From Trissonchulus latispiculum (lineage: Eukaryota; Nematoda; Enoplea; Enoplida; Ironidae): DNA of 64,000 nucleotides. The notes under the pieces were generated by a model. The model worked only from the letters and a program-made list of their open reading frames with translations, made no database searches and was not told the DNA's origin. The position numbers and the translations under genes were made by a program. The stretch covers positions 1 to 64,000 of the forward strand of contig JASAND010013158.1 in the NCBI GenBank assembly GCA_030248195.1. The letters run 5' to 3'. Each line of letters begins with the position of its first letter. Positions within the stretch are counted from its first letter, which is position 1. Positions 16,641 through 28,190 of the stretch are shown here, in pieces.

Positions 16641-17220
16641 TTCCATAAAACTTGGACTCGCACGCTAGTACTAGCACGCGAGAACTAGTAATGCTAGTAC
16701 TAGTTGTCGAGTCAAGTGTACCATAAAACTTTTGGTTTGACTCGACAAGTTAGCTAAGCGAGTGCGGCGACTCGACAAACTAGCAGTAACACTGCGAGTG
16801 CGAGTTCGCCAGAAAATAACCATAATCATGTAAAAAAATCGCATAAAATTTAAATCTCAACGAAACTTTGCAAAAAATTGCAGACATTCGGAAAAAGATT
16901 CAAAAACGTGCGTCTCTTGATTTTGAGTTTATTTTGATAAAAAATGAAAAAGTTATCGAACTTTAATTATCACTTCTCTAGTCAAAATAGACCAGAGAAC
17001 TAGACGGATACTAGTAGCGTACTAGCAAGGCAAGACGAAAGTTTTATGGAACCCGATTAGTCTACAAGTGTTCAAACTTGTGAGAAGCTAGACTCGCAAG
17101 TCGAGTGCTAGTAGCTACTCGACTGCGAGGGTTTTATGGTACACTTGAGGCACTAGTCTCGACTCGACAACTAGCATGAGTCGAGTTGTCGAGTCTAGTA
17201 CTCGCAAACTTTTATGGAAC
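16641..17220. mobile_element. Palindromic MITE with TTCCATAAAA termini
   Basis: TTCCATAAAACTT at the left and its complement TTTTATGGAA at the right. Numerous internal ACTCGACAA / CTAGTACTAG motifs in both orientations let it fold on itself. Internal GTACCATAAAAC and GTTTTATGGTAC near both ends indicate a nested second copy. Confidence 0.7.
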
Positions 17221-17545
17221 CGGCCCCTGAATTGGGACCTTTCCGGGCTTTTGTTTTATTGTAATGCACTGGTTTCGGCAAGTCCCAGACGGTAATGGGT
17301 TTCCCGGTAAGTGACTAATGTCGTGATTCTCCTATTTACTCTGTCAGTCTCAATCAGTACATAGCAACTTCACTAACTTACGTACAATAACAATCACACA
17401 TCAGTCAAATTTGATGAATCAATACGAGTCAAAAACTGAACTGAATGTTTTTAAGCTGACAAGTCAAAATTAACTATATAATAAAATAAATATATACAAT
17501 AAATACACAAACTAATACAATAGATACAATAAAATATAATTAAAA

Positions 17546-18034
17546 TCAATAACTACCAGTTTCAGGACATGATTCAACACCACCTGAGGACGAAGAAAGG
17601 CTGATGTTGTAACAGGTTTGCCAGATTGAGAGAAATTGGTCTGTACAGGCCCAGTCGCTGAGGCCCACATCCTTTGCAATTTTGGTGGCTTCAGTCTGTA
17701 ATAAAAGAGTGGTTAAAGGTAGTCCATCCAACTGAGTTGAAAGATGGAGATAGCGTTGATAGAGGCGTTCGGAAATCAATCTTTCACGACTTTCTTTCCA
17801 TTTCTGCTTCGCCGGGATTTCATTTGCTTGATATTTTCGCAAAATGTCGTTTTTCTTGGCGACAATCCGGGAAATCTGGGACTGTGAGACGCCGTAGTCC
17901 TCAGCAACGGAAGTCTGGGATCGACCTTCGCCCAGAACCTTCCTGATAACCTCCACCTGCTCAACCAGTGTCAGATCCTTCCGTCGTCTGGGGGCCAACT
18001 GAGACATGAGAGCGGAAGCAAGAGAGTCGTCCAT
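17546..18034 (-). CDS. CENP-B/pogo-type DNA-binding protein lacking a transposase domain
   Basis: A 162-residue protein with a psq/CENP-B-N helix-turn-helix (residues ~19-65: LTLVEQVEVI ... SQTSVAEDYGVSQSQISRIV) and a second CENP-B-like HTH (~75-150, with LSDWACTDQFLSIWQ near its end). This is the paired DNA-binding region of Tigger/pogo transposases. The stop comes right after it and no DDE catalytic region follows. An acceptor-like TTGTTTTAG lies 11 nt before the ATG, so the 5' UTR may be spliced. It may be a truncated transposase, a domesticated DNA-binding protein or the start of a decayed gene. Confidence 0.6.
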   Translation of the reverse strand: MDDSLASALMSQLAPRRRKDLTLVEQVEVIRKVLGEGRSQTSVAEDYGVSQSQISRIVAKKNDILRKYQANEIPAKQKWKESRERLISERLYQRYLHLSTQLDGLPLTTLLLQTEATKIAKDVGLSDWACTDQFLSIWQTCYNISLSSSSGGVESCPETGSY

Positions 18035-18180
18035 TTCTCATCTAAAACAAGAAACTAGTGTACATCAACATCAATATCAAGAACTATGATAAATTTTTTG
18101 CGAAGACATCGAACCATAAAATAAGCGAAGGTTCAATGAATAGGTAATACGCAGAGGCAGACCAAACCCTGACCAAGCTG

Positions 18181-18333
18181 GGGCCGGTTCCATAAAACTT
18201 TGCTAGTACTAGACTCGACAGCTATGTAGACTCATGCTAGTTGTCAAGTCTAGTGCCTCAAGTGCACCATAAGAATTTTCTAGTCCAGTAGCTACTGGCG
18301 ATCATGCTAGTCGAAGTTTCACGGAATCGCCCC
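18181..18333. mobile_element. Short relative of the 16641-17220 MITE
   Basis: Begins GGGCCGGTTCCATAAAACTT and ends in a degenerate complement (TTTCACGGAATCGCCCC). It holds the same CTAGTACTAG, ACTCGACA and TCATGCTAG motifs. Confidence 0.65.
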
Positions 18334-18817
18334 AGGATTGATTTTAGCGCTAGAGGGCATCACATTAAAAGATAATAGTGTGATTATGCTGGACTTTAGG
18401 TGTGATGATACCTGAAGGAAGCTCGGTTTTTTCAGACATTCAGGCGTAAACTTTTAAGAAAACTATTAAATTTTAATTGACATGCTCCCTAATAAAATCG
18501 ATGCTGCCGAATATTTTTCGTCTGCCACCATCAGACATGTGCAGGAGACGAAATGAGTGACCCTCTAGGTGAGAGGGTGAGCTCCATGGTCCACGGAGGT
18601 GAAACTTGCCCCCAACCCCTCCTCCCCGAAGATTCATCATCTGAAATGCTTCCAGCATTATCCATGTTTATGTACCCAAGCTGCGTTACAAAAGATTCTT
18701 CTAGGCCTTGAAGCGCTCCAAACGCCAGCTTAGGTGGTCTATTAGGAGAATTGGATTTCAAAAGATTCGCCTAAGCTAGGAGTGCTATCCACTACTCCTT
18801 ACTTTTCTCCTAGGATA

Positions 18818-19388
18818 GGGATCTTTTCAGGAAAACCCACCCCAGGCCCAGATTCCGCAACACTTGATCAAATAAGCTGAAATTTGGTATGGCTATGTGT
18901 TCGACCACGCTAAGTTCAAATATCGCAAAATTATTAGATTTCGCGAAATTAGATTTTTTTCGATTCGTAAGGGGAACCGAAAAATTTTTTCCTTCGATTT
19001 TGCTGAAAAGTTGTATATATTCAGGGGTTTTCGAGGTCGCAGAACACTAATCTGAAATCCGCTTTTCGATTCAGCGTTTCGTTTGCTCAATATAAGTTAA
19101 GCTTAAAACTTTAGCTTGAGCTAACGAAAAGTTGAGTCGAAAAACGGATTTTAGATTCGTGTTCTGCGACGTCTAAAACCCCTGAATACAACTTTTCAGC
19201 AAAATCGAAGACAAAATTTCTTTGTCACCCCTTACGAATCGAAAAAATCTAATTTCGCGAAATCTAAAAATTTTGCGATATTTGAACTTAGCGTGGTCGA
19301 AAACATACCCATACCAAATTTCAGCTCATTTGATCAAGTTTTGCGGGATCTGGGTCTGGGGTGGGTTATCCTGAAATGATCCAGGAAT
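18818..19388. mobile_element. Foldback element with ~200-bp inverted arms
   Basis: Arms 18868-19072 and 19137-19336 are near-complementary (e.g. CGACCACGCTAAGTTCAAAT versus ATTTGAACTTAGCGTGGTCG), with a loop of about 65 bp. Similarity continues outward and can be followed roughly to 18755 and 19430. No genes inside. Confidence 0.8.
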
Positions 19389-20738
19389 AGCACCAGCTAA
19401 ACTTAGGAGAAATCTTTTGAAACTGCTGGTTTAGAAGGTCGATTCTCTCCTAGACAGTTCCCAGACCTCTTAAATTTAGCTTTATACTGCGCTCAGGTAA
19501 AATTGCCTTCACAGGTGGTACGAAATTGGCTACCACAAGGGTCAGTGAAATTTGACCTTCCGCTCAGGTATGCTGAGCGTTCAGGTAGCTGACAGGAAAA
19601 GGGAACAACGGTAAGCGGAAAAAAACTACAGCAGAGCAGAGCAACGCCATCAATTCAGCAGTCCCTGCGGCAAGCCTCAGTCGACTCTCACGACTCTAGT
19701 TGCCCTGGGTGTGACGTGACTGTGCACTGCTCCAGCTGAAATACAATGGGCTGTCCTTACTCACTACTCAGTACTGGTCGGGCTTGGGGGACATCTTTCC
19801 TATCCGTGGCCGCTTGCGTCTCCCCGTCAAAGCCTCTTGTCCACCAGATTAAAGAACCGTGCAGAGCAGAGCTCCGGAAACCCAAAAATAGAACTATCGT
19901 AACTCGGTATCTAGCAGTGCGACTCGCACAACTGAATTGCTAATTCTAAATTTTTAATTTAAATTGCACAATTTCCGATTCCTGAAATCTGGATTCGTTT
20001 GTGCAAAACTAAAATACAACGCCCTCTCCAGGTCCAGACTAAACAGCGGCCACATAACGAGGCCAAAGCTGAACATTAATTAATTAATTGTGCCTCAAGC
20101 TGAAATTAAGTATATACATCAAAATTGTTTCTGTATTTGTTTTATTTTGTAATAAAATCGTTTCTGTATTTTTCTATTTTGTAATATATATAAGCTCCTG
20201 CAACTTGGTCAAAAATGGTTTCACTCGCTCACAAAATGTCTCCCTCAATGTTTAATGAAACATATTAGACAGTGAAAATGAAACATTCACATTCAATTCT
20301 AGGTAAACTTACATGATCAAACAGGATAGGATTCAAACGTTACGAGCAATAGCAGTAATAGTGGGAGCAAGAACTATTCAAAATGCAACACAGTGCTATG
20401 TAGCTTCAACATTACACATAGGCACACCACAACGCTATAGACTATGCCTATGCATTTTCTCTATGCAATGCGTCTGGGTTAGTCAGCTAGCCTTTCTCAA
20501 TCGATAGAGACATGGAATGAATAAAGCACAACGCATATATTCATCTCTTCAGTAGATAACGTACGAATGTACAGCGAAGTGGGGGTTTTGTGTGGAATTT
20601 TTAAATACAATTTCACTATTATTCTACTCGCACTCTCACACGCATGGATTTCTTTTCAGTCACGGAATTTGTTGGTTTTCACATTTCAGAAGTGAATTGT
20701 ACATGGCCATACCCGTTCAAGGCTCAAGTAGAAGGTTA
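19389..20738. other. No supported gene
   Basis: Unique-looking intergenic or intronic sequence. The segment near 19540-19575 (CCACAAGGGTCAGTG...ATTTGAC) resembles 54685-54715, so it may belong to a dispersed repeat. Short frames lack codon or motif support. Confidence 0.5.
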
Positions 20739-20940
20739 AAGCCCGGTTTATACTTGTCCATTTGGCCGTCTGTCCGTTTGGGCGTTTGGGAGTAGGAAAA
20801 TGTTGGACGCTGCTCAACTTTTCTTACGCCCAAACGGACACCTCCATAGGGACAAACGGACAACTTCATTTCAATTGAGTCTACGCCCAAGCGGACAAAC
20901 AACCAAACGACCAAACAGCCAAACGGAATAAACCGGGCTT
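20739..20940. mobile_element. Short MITE with AAGCCCGGTTTAT termini
   Basis: About 200 bp with 13-bp terminal inverted repeats (AAGCCCGGTTTAT at 20739-20751 and complement at 20928-20940) and internal CCGTTTGG / CCAAACGG repeats in both orientations. Confidence 0.8.
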
Positions 20941-21488
20941 ACACTGTAGATCTGTTCTGTTGTGTCTATAAATGGAATGATTGCTAGCTTCAATAGGCGG
21001 TGAGTGGTGACTAAAACCAGGAACAGGAATAGGAACAGCAGGAACTGTGGTCTACAAACAGGAATGGAGCAGGAATCCAATTTCATTAACAGGAATAGGA
21101 AAGGGGGTATATGCATATGACCCAATTTTGAAATGGCTTCAAATTTTAAATGATCAAAAATTAATTAAAACATTTTTGAGGCCTAAATCAAAATTCTAAT
21201 CCGAACAAATCACAGACCTCTTCCAGGCCTTTCTAATGATATCAGGCAAGGCTGGTTACTACTTAGCAGTTTCGAGATTTTTTGACACTACACCAAAAAA
21301 CTGAAACTTTTTTTGTTTCCTATGTTTAACACGTGAGACCACAACTTTGAGGTGAAATTACTTGACAACCGTACGACTTACAAGTTTAATTTTAGAAAAT
21401 CGTTGAAATATACGGTTTGGATCATAAAATATGTAAAAATCAGCGAGATCGGAGATAGTCGAAAAAATGACCAAAATTTGGAACCCCC

Positions 21489-23086
21489 TTAGGGGGGGGG
21501 GCTGCTAAAGGTTTGCCCCGACTTTGTCCGATTGGCCTACTTTTTGGCAAATATAGAGCATGGGTGTGGTCAAAAGATATCGGGTACTGAGATCTTAGCT
21601 GCCTTCCAGCCATGTGCAGCCGTCGCGTTTTTCCTCAACTACCAACATAATTAATTAAAAATTTTTACTGACTGCTAGATCCAAGCTTAAAAGCTGCCAT
21701 TCGCGAATATGATGTGGCACATATGTCCCTACCTGCAGAAAAATACTAGATGTCTGTATCGTATCTGCATCTATGGGAATTACTCATCAAAGTTGAAGTT
21801 TCGGCAAAAATTTAAAAAGTTTTGGCTAACGAAAGGAAAATTTTATTACTGCTGCGAGCTATAAGGCTGTAATTTGGCATAAAAGGAGGCGCTATAGGAG
21901 TACTCATTTGTGCCAAATGGCAAGAAATTCTGCCGCGTGAAAAATTTTTTATGTCAACTTTAATCTTCAAAAATTTCCAAAAACGCCTTTTTTGGGCAAT
22001 GGTACCTAGTGTTGTCACGTTTGCGAAAAATCCAGGCCGGGCCCGGGCCGGGCCGTTCCTAGTCATGCGGGCCGGGCCCCGGGCCGGACCAGGCCCTGCC
22101 CGGGCCCGGCCCGATGCCCGAGCCCGAAACAGGCCCGAATTAAATGATAGGAAATAAATGTAAGCTTCTAGTTTCAAGGATATGCAGTAAAAATTCGGTG
22201 TTTTTCAATCCATTTAATATCAATTTTACCTTTGGCCCGGAAACGACCCGGGAAACAATCCGGGCCTGTTTCGGGCCGGGCCCGAAAAAAATCCGGGCCG
22301 GGCCCGGGCCAGTCCGATCGAATCTTGATCCGGGCCGGGCTCGGGCCAGGCCCGGCCCGGGCCCGGACCGGGGCCCGAGCCCGAAACAGGCCCATATGAC
22401 AACACTAATGGTACCCCAGAAATCGAAAAAATCAAATCTTTTGAAATTAAAATTTTTTGAGATATTTGAACTCAGTGTGGTCGAAAACACTCCCACAAAA
22501 GATTTCAGCTCGATTAGTGAAGGTTTGCGACTTCTATGGCTGCAGAACGCCTCTAGACAGGATCCGACAGACTGTAAATGTGTAAATGGTGGTTTCGGCA
22601 ATTTTTGAAGATTAAAGTTAACATAAAAATTTTTTCACGCGGCAGAATTTCTTGCCATTGGACACAACTGAGTACGCCTATAGGGCCTCCCTTTATGCCA
22701 AATTACAGCCTTATAGCTCGCACCAGTAATAAAATTTTAAATTTTTTCCGAAAGTTCGACTTTGAAGAGTAATTCCCTTAGATGCAGATAAGATACAGAC
22801 GTCTAGTATTTTTCAGCAGGTAGGAGCATATGTGACAAATCATACTGGCAAATGGCAGCTTTAAAGCTTGGGCCTAGCAGTCAGTAGAAATTTTTAATTA
22901 ATTATGTTGGTAGTTGTGAAAAAAGGGGAGTCGGGCACATAAACGCGACGGCTACACGTGACTGGAAGGCAGCTAAGATCTTAGTACCCGATATTTTTTG
23001 ACCACACCTCTGCTCTTATCTTCGCCAAAAAGTATGCCAATCGGATAAAGTCGGGGCAAGTCGATTTTAGTAGCCCCCCCCCTTAA
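21489..23086. mobile_element. Foldback element, TTAA-ended family, copy 1 (carries a nested hAT MITE)
   Basis: Inverted arms running from GGGGGGGCTGCTAAAGG at the left to the complement before TTAA at 23083-23086. The same arm modules (GCCCCGACTTTGTCCGATTG, AGCTGCCTTCCAGCCATGTG, CTACCAACATAATTAATTAA) appear in copy 2. It is split by the element at 22007-22407; without that insert the length is about 1.2 kb. Confidence 0.8.
22007..22407. mobile_element. hAT-type MITE nested in the foldback element
   Basis: Termini TAGTGTTGTCA and TGACAACACTA, flanked by a perfect 8-bp duplication ATGGTACC (21999-22006 and 22408-22415), the hallmark of hAT. The interior has two GC blocks of GGGCCCGGGCC type. 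The empty site is preserved in copy 2 of the host element near 24842 (CAATGGTACCCCAGAA). Confidence 0.88.
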
Positions 23087-23739
23087 GTTGAGAGTTTGCT
23101 ACGGGAAATCTTGCAATCTGTTTCAACATTGTACACCTACCGTTCTAACCATACATTAAAACTGGGTCCAATTCTGGGTGGTCTACCCCGACTCTGGCGA
23201 AGGGTCTACCTCCGAAAAATTCCAAAATTTTAAGAGAGTCTACTCCAAAATTTGCAAACATTCCTAATTTTTAACAATTTCGACCAAAAATTAGTAAAGA
23301 ATGAAGATTTTTAGCGATTTTTAAGAAGTTTTGAAAAAAATCGCTGAAGGGTCTGGGTCTACCCTTTTTTCCTTCTAGATGACTTTTGACCCACCGCTGA
23401 CACGCGGGTCACACGTGTTGACCCACACCCTATCCTACCCGCGGGTACCCGTGATTCACTTCCAGCTCTTTTGTTCTGAACTTGGACAAAAACGATCAGA
23501 AGTTTGTTCTTAGTCATGTTTGTGTAGGCATTTAGGTGTATTTATAACAATGCGTGACCTAATATGGGTCACGAGGCCCTCAGCTAACAGCTTAGTGTGA
23601 CCCAATATGGGTCATACACCACAGCGGTCAAGGTGTTAAAGCTTACAATCGGTACATTCACATGAGTGCACTAAACTAGCCAAATTAGCAAAAAATTAAC
23701 AAACTTTTCTGACACAAATGCTAAATATAGACCAAAAAT

Positions 23740-24170
23740 ATTTGAACATCGATTTCTCACAACTGTAAAATCTGTCGAAAGTTCTGTTTCTGCCATAATA
23801 GGGAGGACATGTGGGCGGAGGGATATTTTTGGATTTCGCTCAATATTTAGGTTTTAATGCTCCGGAAAATCCGCCAAATGTGCTGTGACACGAAATTTCA
23901 CAAATTTGCATCGAGTTTTCTCGCAACTGGAGACGTCGATGCTCAAACCTAGAAAAATGTCCCTCCGCAATAGTGTGCATTCTCATCCTGCCAAAAATCA
24001 CACGAATCCATTTAAGTAGTTTTTGAGAAATCGATGTTCAAAATAATATCATCTTAGTTTTGCCAAAATTTGTTTCGGCCAATCTCTAGCTTAAAGCAAC
24101 GAAATCCAGCTCATAAAATGTGCAATTTGTAGTGTGTATGAGAGCATATTTCTGATTTACAAAAATGTTG
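23740..24170. repeat. Dispersed repeat related to the interior of the 59053-60067 element
   Basis: Shares, in opposite orientation, several segments with 59540-59790, such as ATCGATTTCTCA, AATGTCCCTCCGCAATAG and CAACTGGAGA. Probably a decayed copy of that TTAA-flanked MITE. Confidence 0.6.
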
Positions 24171-24292
24171 ATCCAGCAAAAACAAATCCTTTAGCACAAA
24201 ATACTGCCTGTTGCAGCATTATTAAATGTATCGGTTCTTTTGAATAGGTATGTAAATTTACGACTTAGTTTCACACATACAATTCGCACTCA

Positions 24293-25536
24293 TTAAGGTG
24301 GGGGGCGACTAAACTTTTGCCCCGACTTTGTCCGATTGACCTACTTTTTGGCGGAGTTATAGAGCATGGGTGTGGTCAAACAATACTTTGTCGTTAGTTG
24401 TTAGCTGCCTTCCAGCCATGTGCAGTCGTTGGGTTTATGTGCCCGACCCCCCCCCCCCTTTTTCACAACTACCAACATAATTAATTAAAAATTTCTGCTG
24501 GATGCAAGACCCTAGCTTCAAGGTTGCCATTTGCCAATATGATTTGGCACATGTGCCCCTATCTGCAGAAAAATACTAGACGTCTGTATCTTATCTGCGC
24601 CTAAGGGAATTAGGAAAATCAGGAAATCAGTTCAAAGTTAAAGTTTCGGAAAAATTTTGAAAATTTTTCGCTAACGAAAGGAATATTTTATTACTGGTGC
24701 GAGCGATAAGGCTGTAATTTGGCATAAAAAGAGGCCCTATAGGAGCAGTCATTTGTGCCAAATGGCAAGAAATTCTGCGGGTGAAAAAATTTTTATGTCA
24801 ACTTTAGTCTTCAAAAATTGCCTAAATCGCCTTTTTTGGGCAATGGTACCCCAGAATTCGTAAAATTCAAATTTTTTGAAATTAAAATTATTTGAGATAT
24901 TTGACTCAGCGTGGTCGAAAACACACCCACAAACGATTTCAGCTCGATTAGTGGAGGTTTGAGACTTCTATGGCTGCAGAAATCCTCTACACAGGATCCA
25001 ACAGACTGAAAGTGGCGGTTTCGGCAATTTTTGAAGACTAAAGTTGACATAAAAAATTTTTCACGCAGCAGAATTTCTGGCCATTTGGCACAAATGACTA
25101 CTCCTATAGGGCCTCTTTTTATGCCAAATTACAGCCTTATAGCTCGCACCAGTAATAAAATATGCCTTTCGTTAGCCAAAAATTGTTACATCTTTGACGG
25201 AACTTCAAATTTGAAGAGTAATTCCCTTAGATGCAGATAAGATAGAGAAGTCTAGTAGTTTTCTGCAGATAGGGGCACATGTGCCAAATCATATTGGCAA
25301 ATGGCAACCTTGAAGCTAGGGTCTTGCATCCAGCAGAAATTTTTAGTTAATTATGTTGGTAGTTGTGAAAAAGGGGGGGTCGGACACATAAACCCGACGA
25401 TTACACATGGCTGGAAGGCAGCTAAGAACCAACGATTAAGTATTTTTTGACCACACCCATGCTCTATGTTTTCGCCGAAAAGTAGGCCAATCGGACAAAT
25501 TCCTGGCACCCCCATTTTAGTCGCCCCCCCCCTTAA
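24293..25536. mobile_element. Foldback element, TTAA-ended family, copy 2
   Basis: TTAA at both ends (24293-24296 and 25533-25536), followed by G/C-run termini and long inverted arms; total 1,244 bp. TTAA target sites suggest mobilisation by a piggyBac-type transposase. No coding region. Confidence 0.8.
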
Positions 25537-25604
25537 GGAGACAAATTACATATATTGTTAATGGCGAACCTGACATACACAACACAACAAACAACTTCAT
25601 AATT

Positions 25605-26426
25605 CACGGTGTGATTTTCCCCCTTGAAAATCCCCCCTCCAGAAAACCTGCACCGATGTGGATTTTCCCTCCGCAAAAATTACACCGGTGTGACTTTTCC
25701 GGGGGAAATTTTGCACCAATGCAAGAAATAAAGTTTATAACCTCAGTTTGGCTCATAATCGAGGCAACTAATTATGCTTTGCAGATAGAATATGATTAGC
25801 GTAATCCGCCAAAATAATTATTCGTTATAATAGTTTGTCTGAGATACAAAATTAAATCGAAACATTTAATGAATAAGATTTCTTGAAAAACCAGAAAATT
25901 TGTAGGATTAATTGTACTCATTACTGTATTGAATTGTTTATTTTGCATTTGATAAACCTTAATAAGGAAAAATTCTTAAATAAATGATAACTTTTAATCT
26001 TTCTTAAACTTCTAATATTTTATGATTTTATTTCTAAGTAAACGTGGAACATTTAGATTAATTTCAATTAAATGAAATTTCAATTTTCAAGCTGAAAACG
26101 TTTTAATTCCAAGTTAATTGAACAAAATTTTTAAAATTAACTTAAAAAAAATTTTAACTACATCGATTTTATACCTTTGCCCTACTTAAAGATTTGAGCT
26201 CGGAGATAAACATCTCCAATATTTTACGTTATTAATTTTTACTTAGAAATAAAAACATAAAATATTAGAAGTAAGAAAGATTAAAAGCTATCATTTTAGA
26301 AATTTCCTTATTAAGGTTTATCAAATGCAAAATAAGCAATTGAGTACAATAATGAATATACAATTAATTAATCCTAAACCAATCGGTGTAGGTTTTCCGG
26401 GGTGATTTTCGGAAAATCACACCGTG
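25605..26426. mobile_element. Foldback/MITE with CACGGTGTGATTTTCC termini
   Basis: Perfect 16-bp terminal inverted repeats (25605-25620 and 26411-26426). Much of the AT-rich interior is also inverted (segments such as TTTGCATTTGATAAACCTTA at about 25943 have complements near 26310). Confidence 0.85.
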
Positions 26427-26486
26427 ACAGTTCGAACTACAATTAAACATGAAAATGCTTCCTTTTAATGTCTTCTTGTCTTGAAT

Positions 26487-26984
26487 TTATGGCTCATCTT
26501 TGCTATTCGATTGCTCAGAAAGTTTATCTCGTCGTTTTTTGCGTCGCAAATCCATTGTATTCTCTGTGGGCTTGTCATGATCCACGTCCCCATTCATAAC
26601 CACGCTGGCATCACCATTTAGATGGGTGGCTTGCTGCGGTTCCTTTTTCCCTCCAGAAAGCCTGGTATCCCCAATGGTTCCAGCCATATCTATGGATCCA
26701 GCTCCGGCATGCTTCTTCTTAGATTTAGTTTCCTTGTATCCCTTAACCCCAGCAGTTTTGTAGGAACTGGATGACATCTTGACATCTTCTAGCTTTCCAG
26801 CCGCTTTATCAAGAACTGCACCAATCTTTGCATCAGAGTCGACCTCTGGCTGTTCAGCTTCTGCCTTTGGAGTAACATCGCCATCTTGACGACTTGTGGA
26901 ACCACTTTCGTCGCTTCTTGATGAGCCAGCACTGTAGCGACCGCTGGACATCCTGCTATTTGATTTTCTACTTGAATCTGACAT
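26487..26984 (-). CDS. Ser/Lys-rich hydrophilic protein, probable host gene exon
   Basis: A 165-residue frame, strongly hydrophilic: an N-terminal Ser/Arg-rich part, a Glu/Asp/Ala-rich middle, KSKKKHAGAG, and a basic stretch LRRKKRRDKL near the end resembling a nuclear localisation signal. It is predicted disordered with no known domain. A good acceptor (TATTTCAG) lies 5 nt before the ATG, so this is probably the coding 3' exon of a gene whose 5' UTR exon is upstream. Its balanced codon use and length in AT-rich surroundings speak for a real gene. Confidence 0.55.
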   Translation of the reverse strand: MSDSSRKSNSRMSSGRYSAGSSRSDESGSTSRQDGDVTPKAEAEQPEVDSDAKIGAVLDKAAGKLEDVKMSSSSYKTAGVKGYKETKSKKKHAGAGSIDMAGTIGDTRLSGGKKEPQQATHLNGDASVVMNGDVDHDKPTENTMDLRRKKRRDKLSEQSNSKDEP

Positions 26985-27544
26985 AAAGCTGAAATATGTA
27001 TATATAGTGATGTAAGTTTGCTAAAACATTAGTCCGAAAGTGAACCGCCATGGGAGTAATGGTTACTCTGAAATTGAGATCATTGATTCATTCAAAGCCG
27101 TACAAGTTAAACAAAGGTTTTACTTACAACTTTTTTTACAACGCTATCATAGGGACAGTCATGTTTAATCCTTCTTTTTCTATTCTTGCTCCAGGTTCCT
27201 GCAAAACCGGAGTCATGAAGAACTTTCGGTCCCCCTTCTAGCCATTGCCATTGACTACAGCGATTGATTTTTGAATTTTCCTTTTCAAAATTTTCCTTTT
27301 TTCATATTTTGCTCTTTGTTGTTGCATTGTATTTCGTTTGCAATAAAACTCTGTTATCTTGAAATAAAATGCAAAAATAACAAAGGTTTTACTACGGAAT
27401 CTTTTCCGCTTCATTTGCATAACTATTTTGCATATTCTCCTGATCATACAGTGTAAAAAGAGGGAACTGTGCTACGTAATCGCACAAGTTGTTGTCAGTT
27501 ACTGCTCTGCTTACTGTTCCTTTCGCCACCATTTGGTTTTATAA

Positions 27545-28190
27545 ATGACGACGGAAACCCATCCCGAGACAGAACTCGCTCTTTCTGAGGACAAAATCAG
27601 AGAAATTATTCGTCAGGAAGCTTCGAAATTTTCTGCGGCGTCTCGTGAACCTTTGTGCGCTCGCCTTGACTTCAAGGGCTTACAACATCAAGCTAATACA
27701 TTGACTAAGTTGGACAGTTGTCTTCTTAAAATTGAAGATATTATTTCAACTCCCTGCAGAGAAGTTGATGGGGATGACATCAAAAATGCTATTTTGGAAG
27801 GACGGGTTGGTTTGCCGCACCTAGCTTTCAAAAGTTCTTTTCATGATATTTAATGTTTTTTCCTCTCTCGTTTTCCCGTTTCAATTGTTTCATCCTCCGC
27901 ATTTCTCTCGTGTGCTTTTCTGTTTTAGGCCGTGATCAAGGGCCGGCTCAAACTTCTTCGCATTGCCGATGCCGGAGGGTGGTCAGCCGTTCAGAAGTAC
28001 CAAGGTGCTTCTGAGCTCGGGGAAGATGCAACCGACTCGCAACGAATCCAGAAGTGCGCCCAAGCGGCTAAAACTGAATTTCAGCAGCGCCAGTCAACCG
28101 GCGGCCGGTTCCAACCCTATGCTTCCTTCCGCACCATTCGTCCCCGTTTCCAACAAGATCCGCGTTTTGTCCTCCAACAGCGCGCTCCAA
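27545..28190 (+). pseudogene. Gag of the YR retroelement, copy 1
   Basis: ORF 27545-27853 (102 aa), then after an AG at 27927-27928 a second segment (IKGRLKLLRIADAGGWSAV..., basic and Gln-rich), matching the nucleocapsid-type 'L-ADASGW-x-V-xxY' Gag region of such elements. The two parts are separated by a pyrimidine-rich 70-80 nt stretch ending in TTTTAG, possibly an intron. At 28186 it runs directly into RT sequence, which indicates an internal deletion. Confidence 0.6.

Noticed and set aside
21812..22608. Gly/Pro/Arg-rich frames on both strands
   Set aside because: They arise from the GC-rich interior of the hAT MITE and foldback arms.
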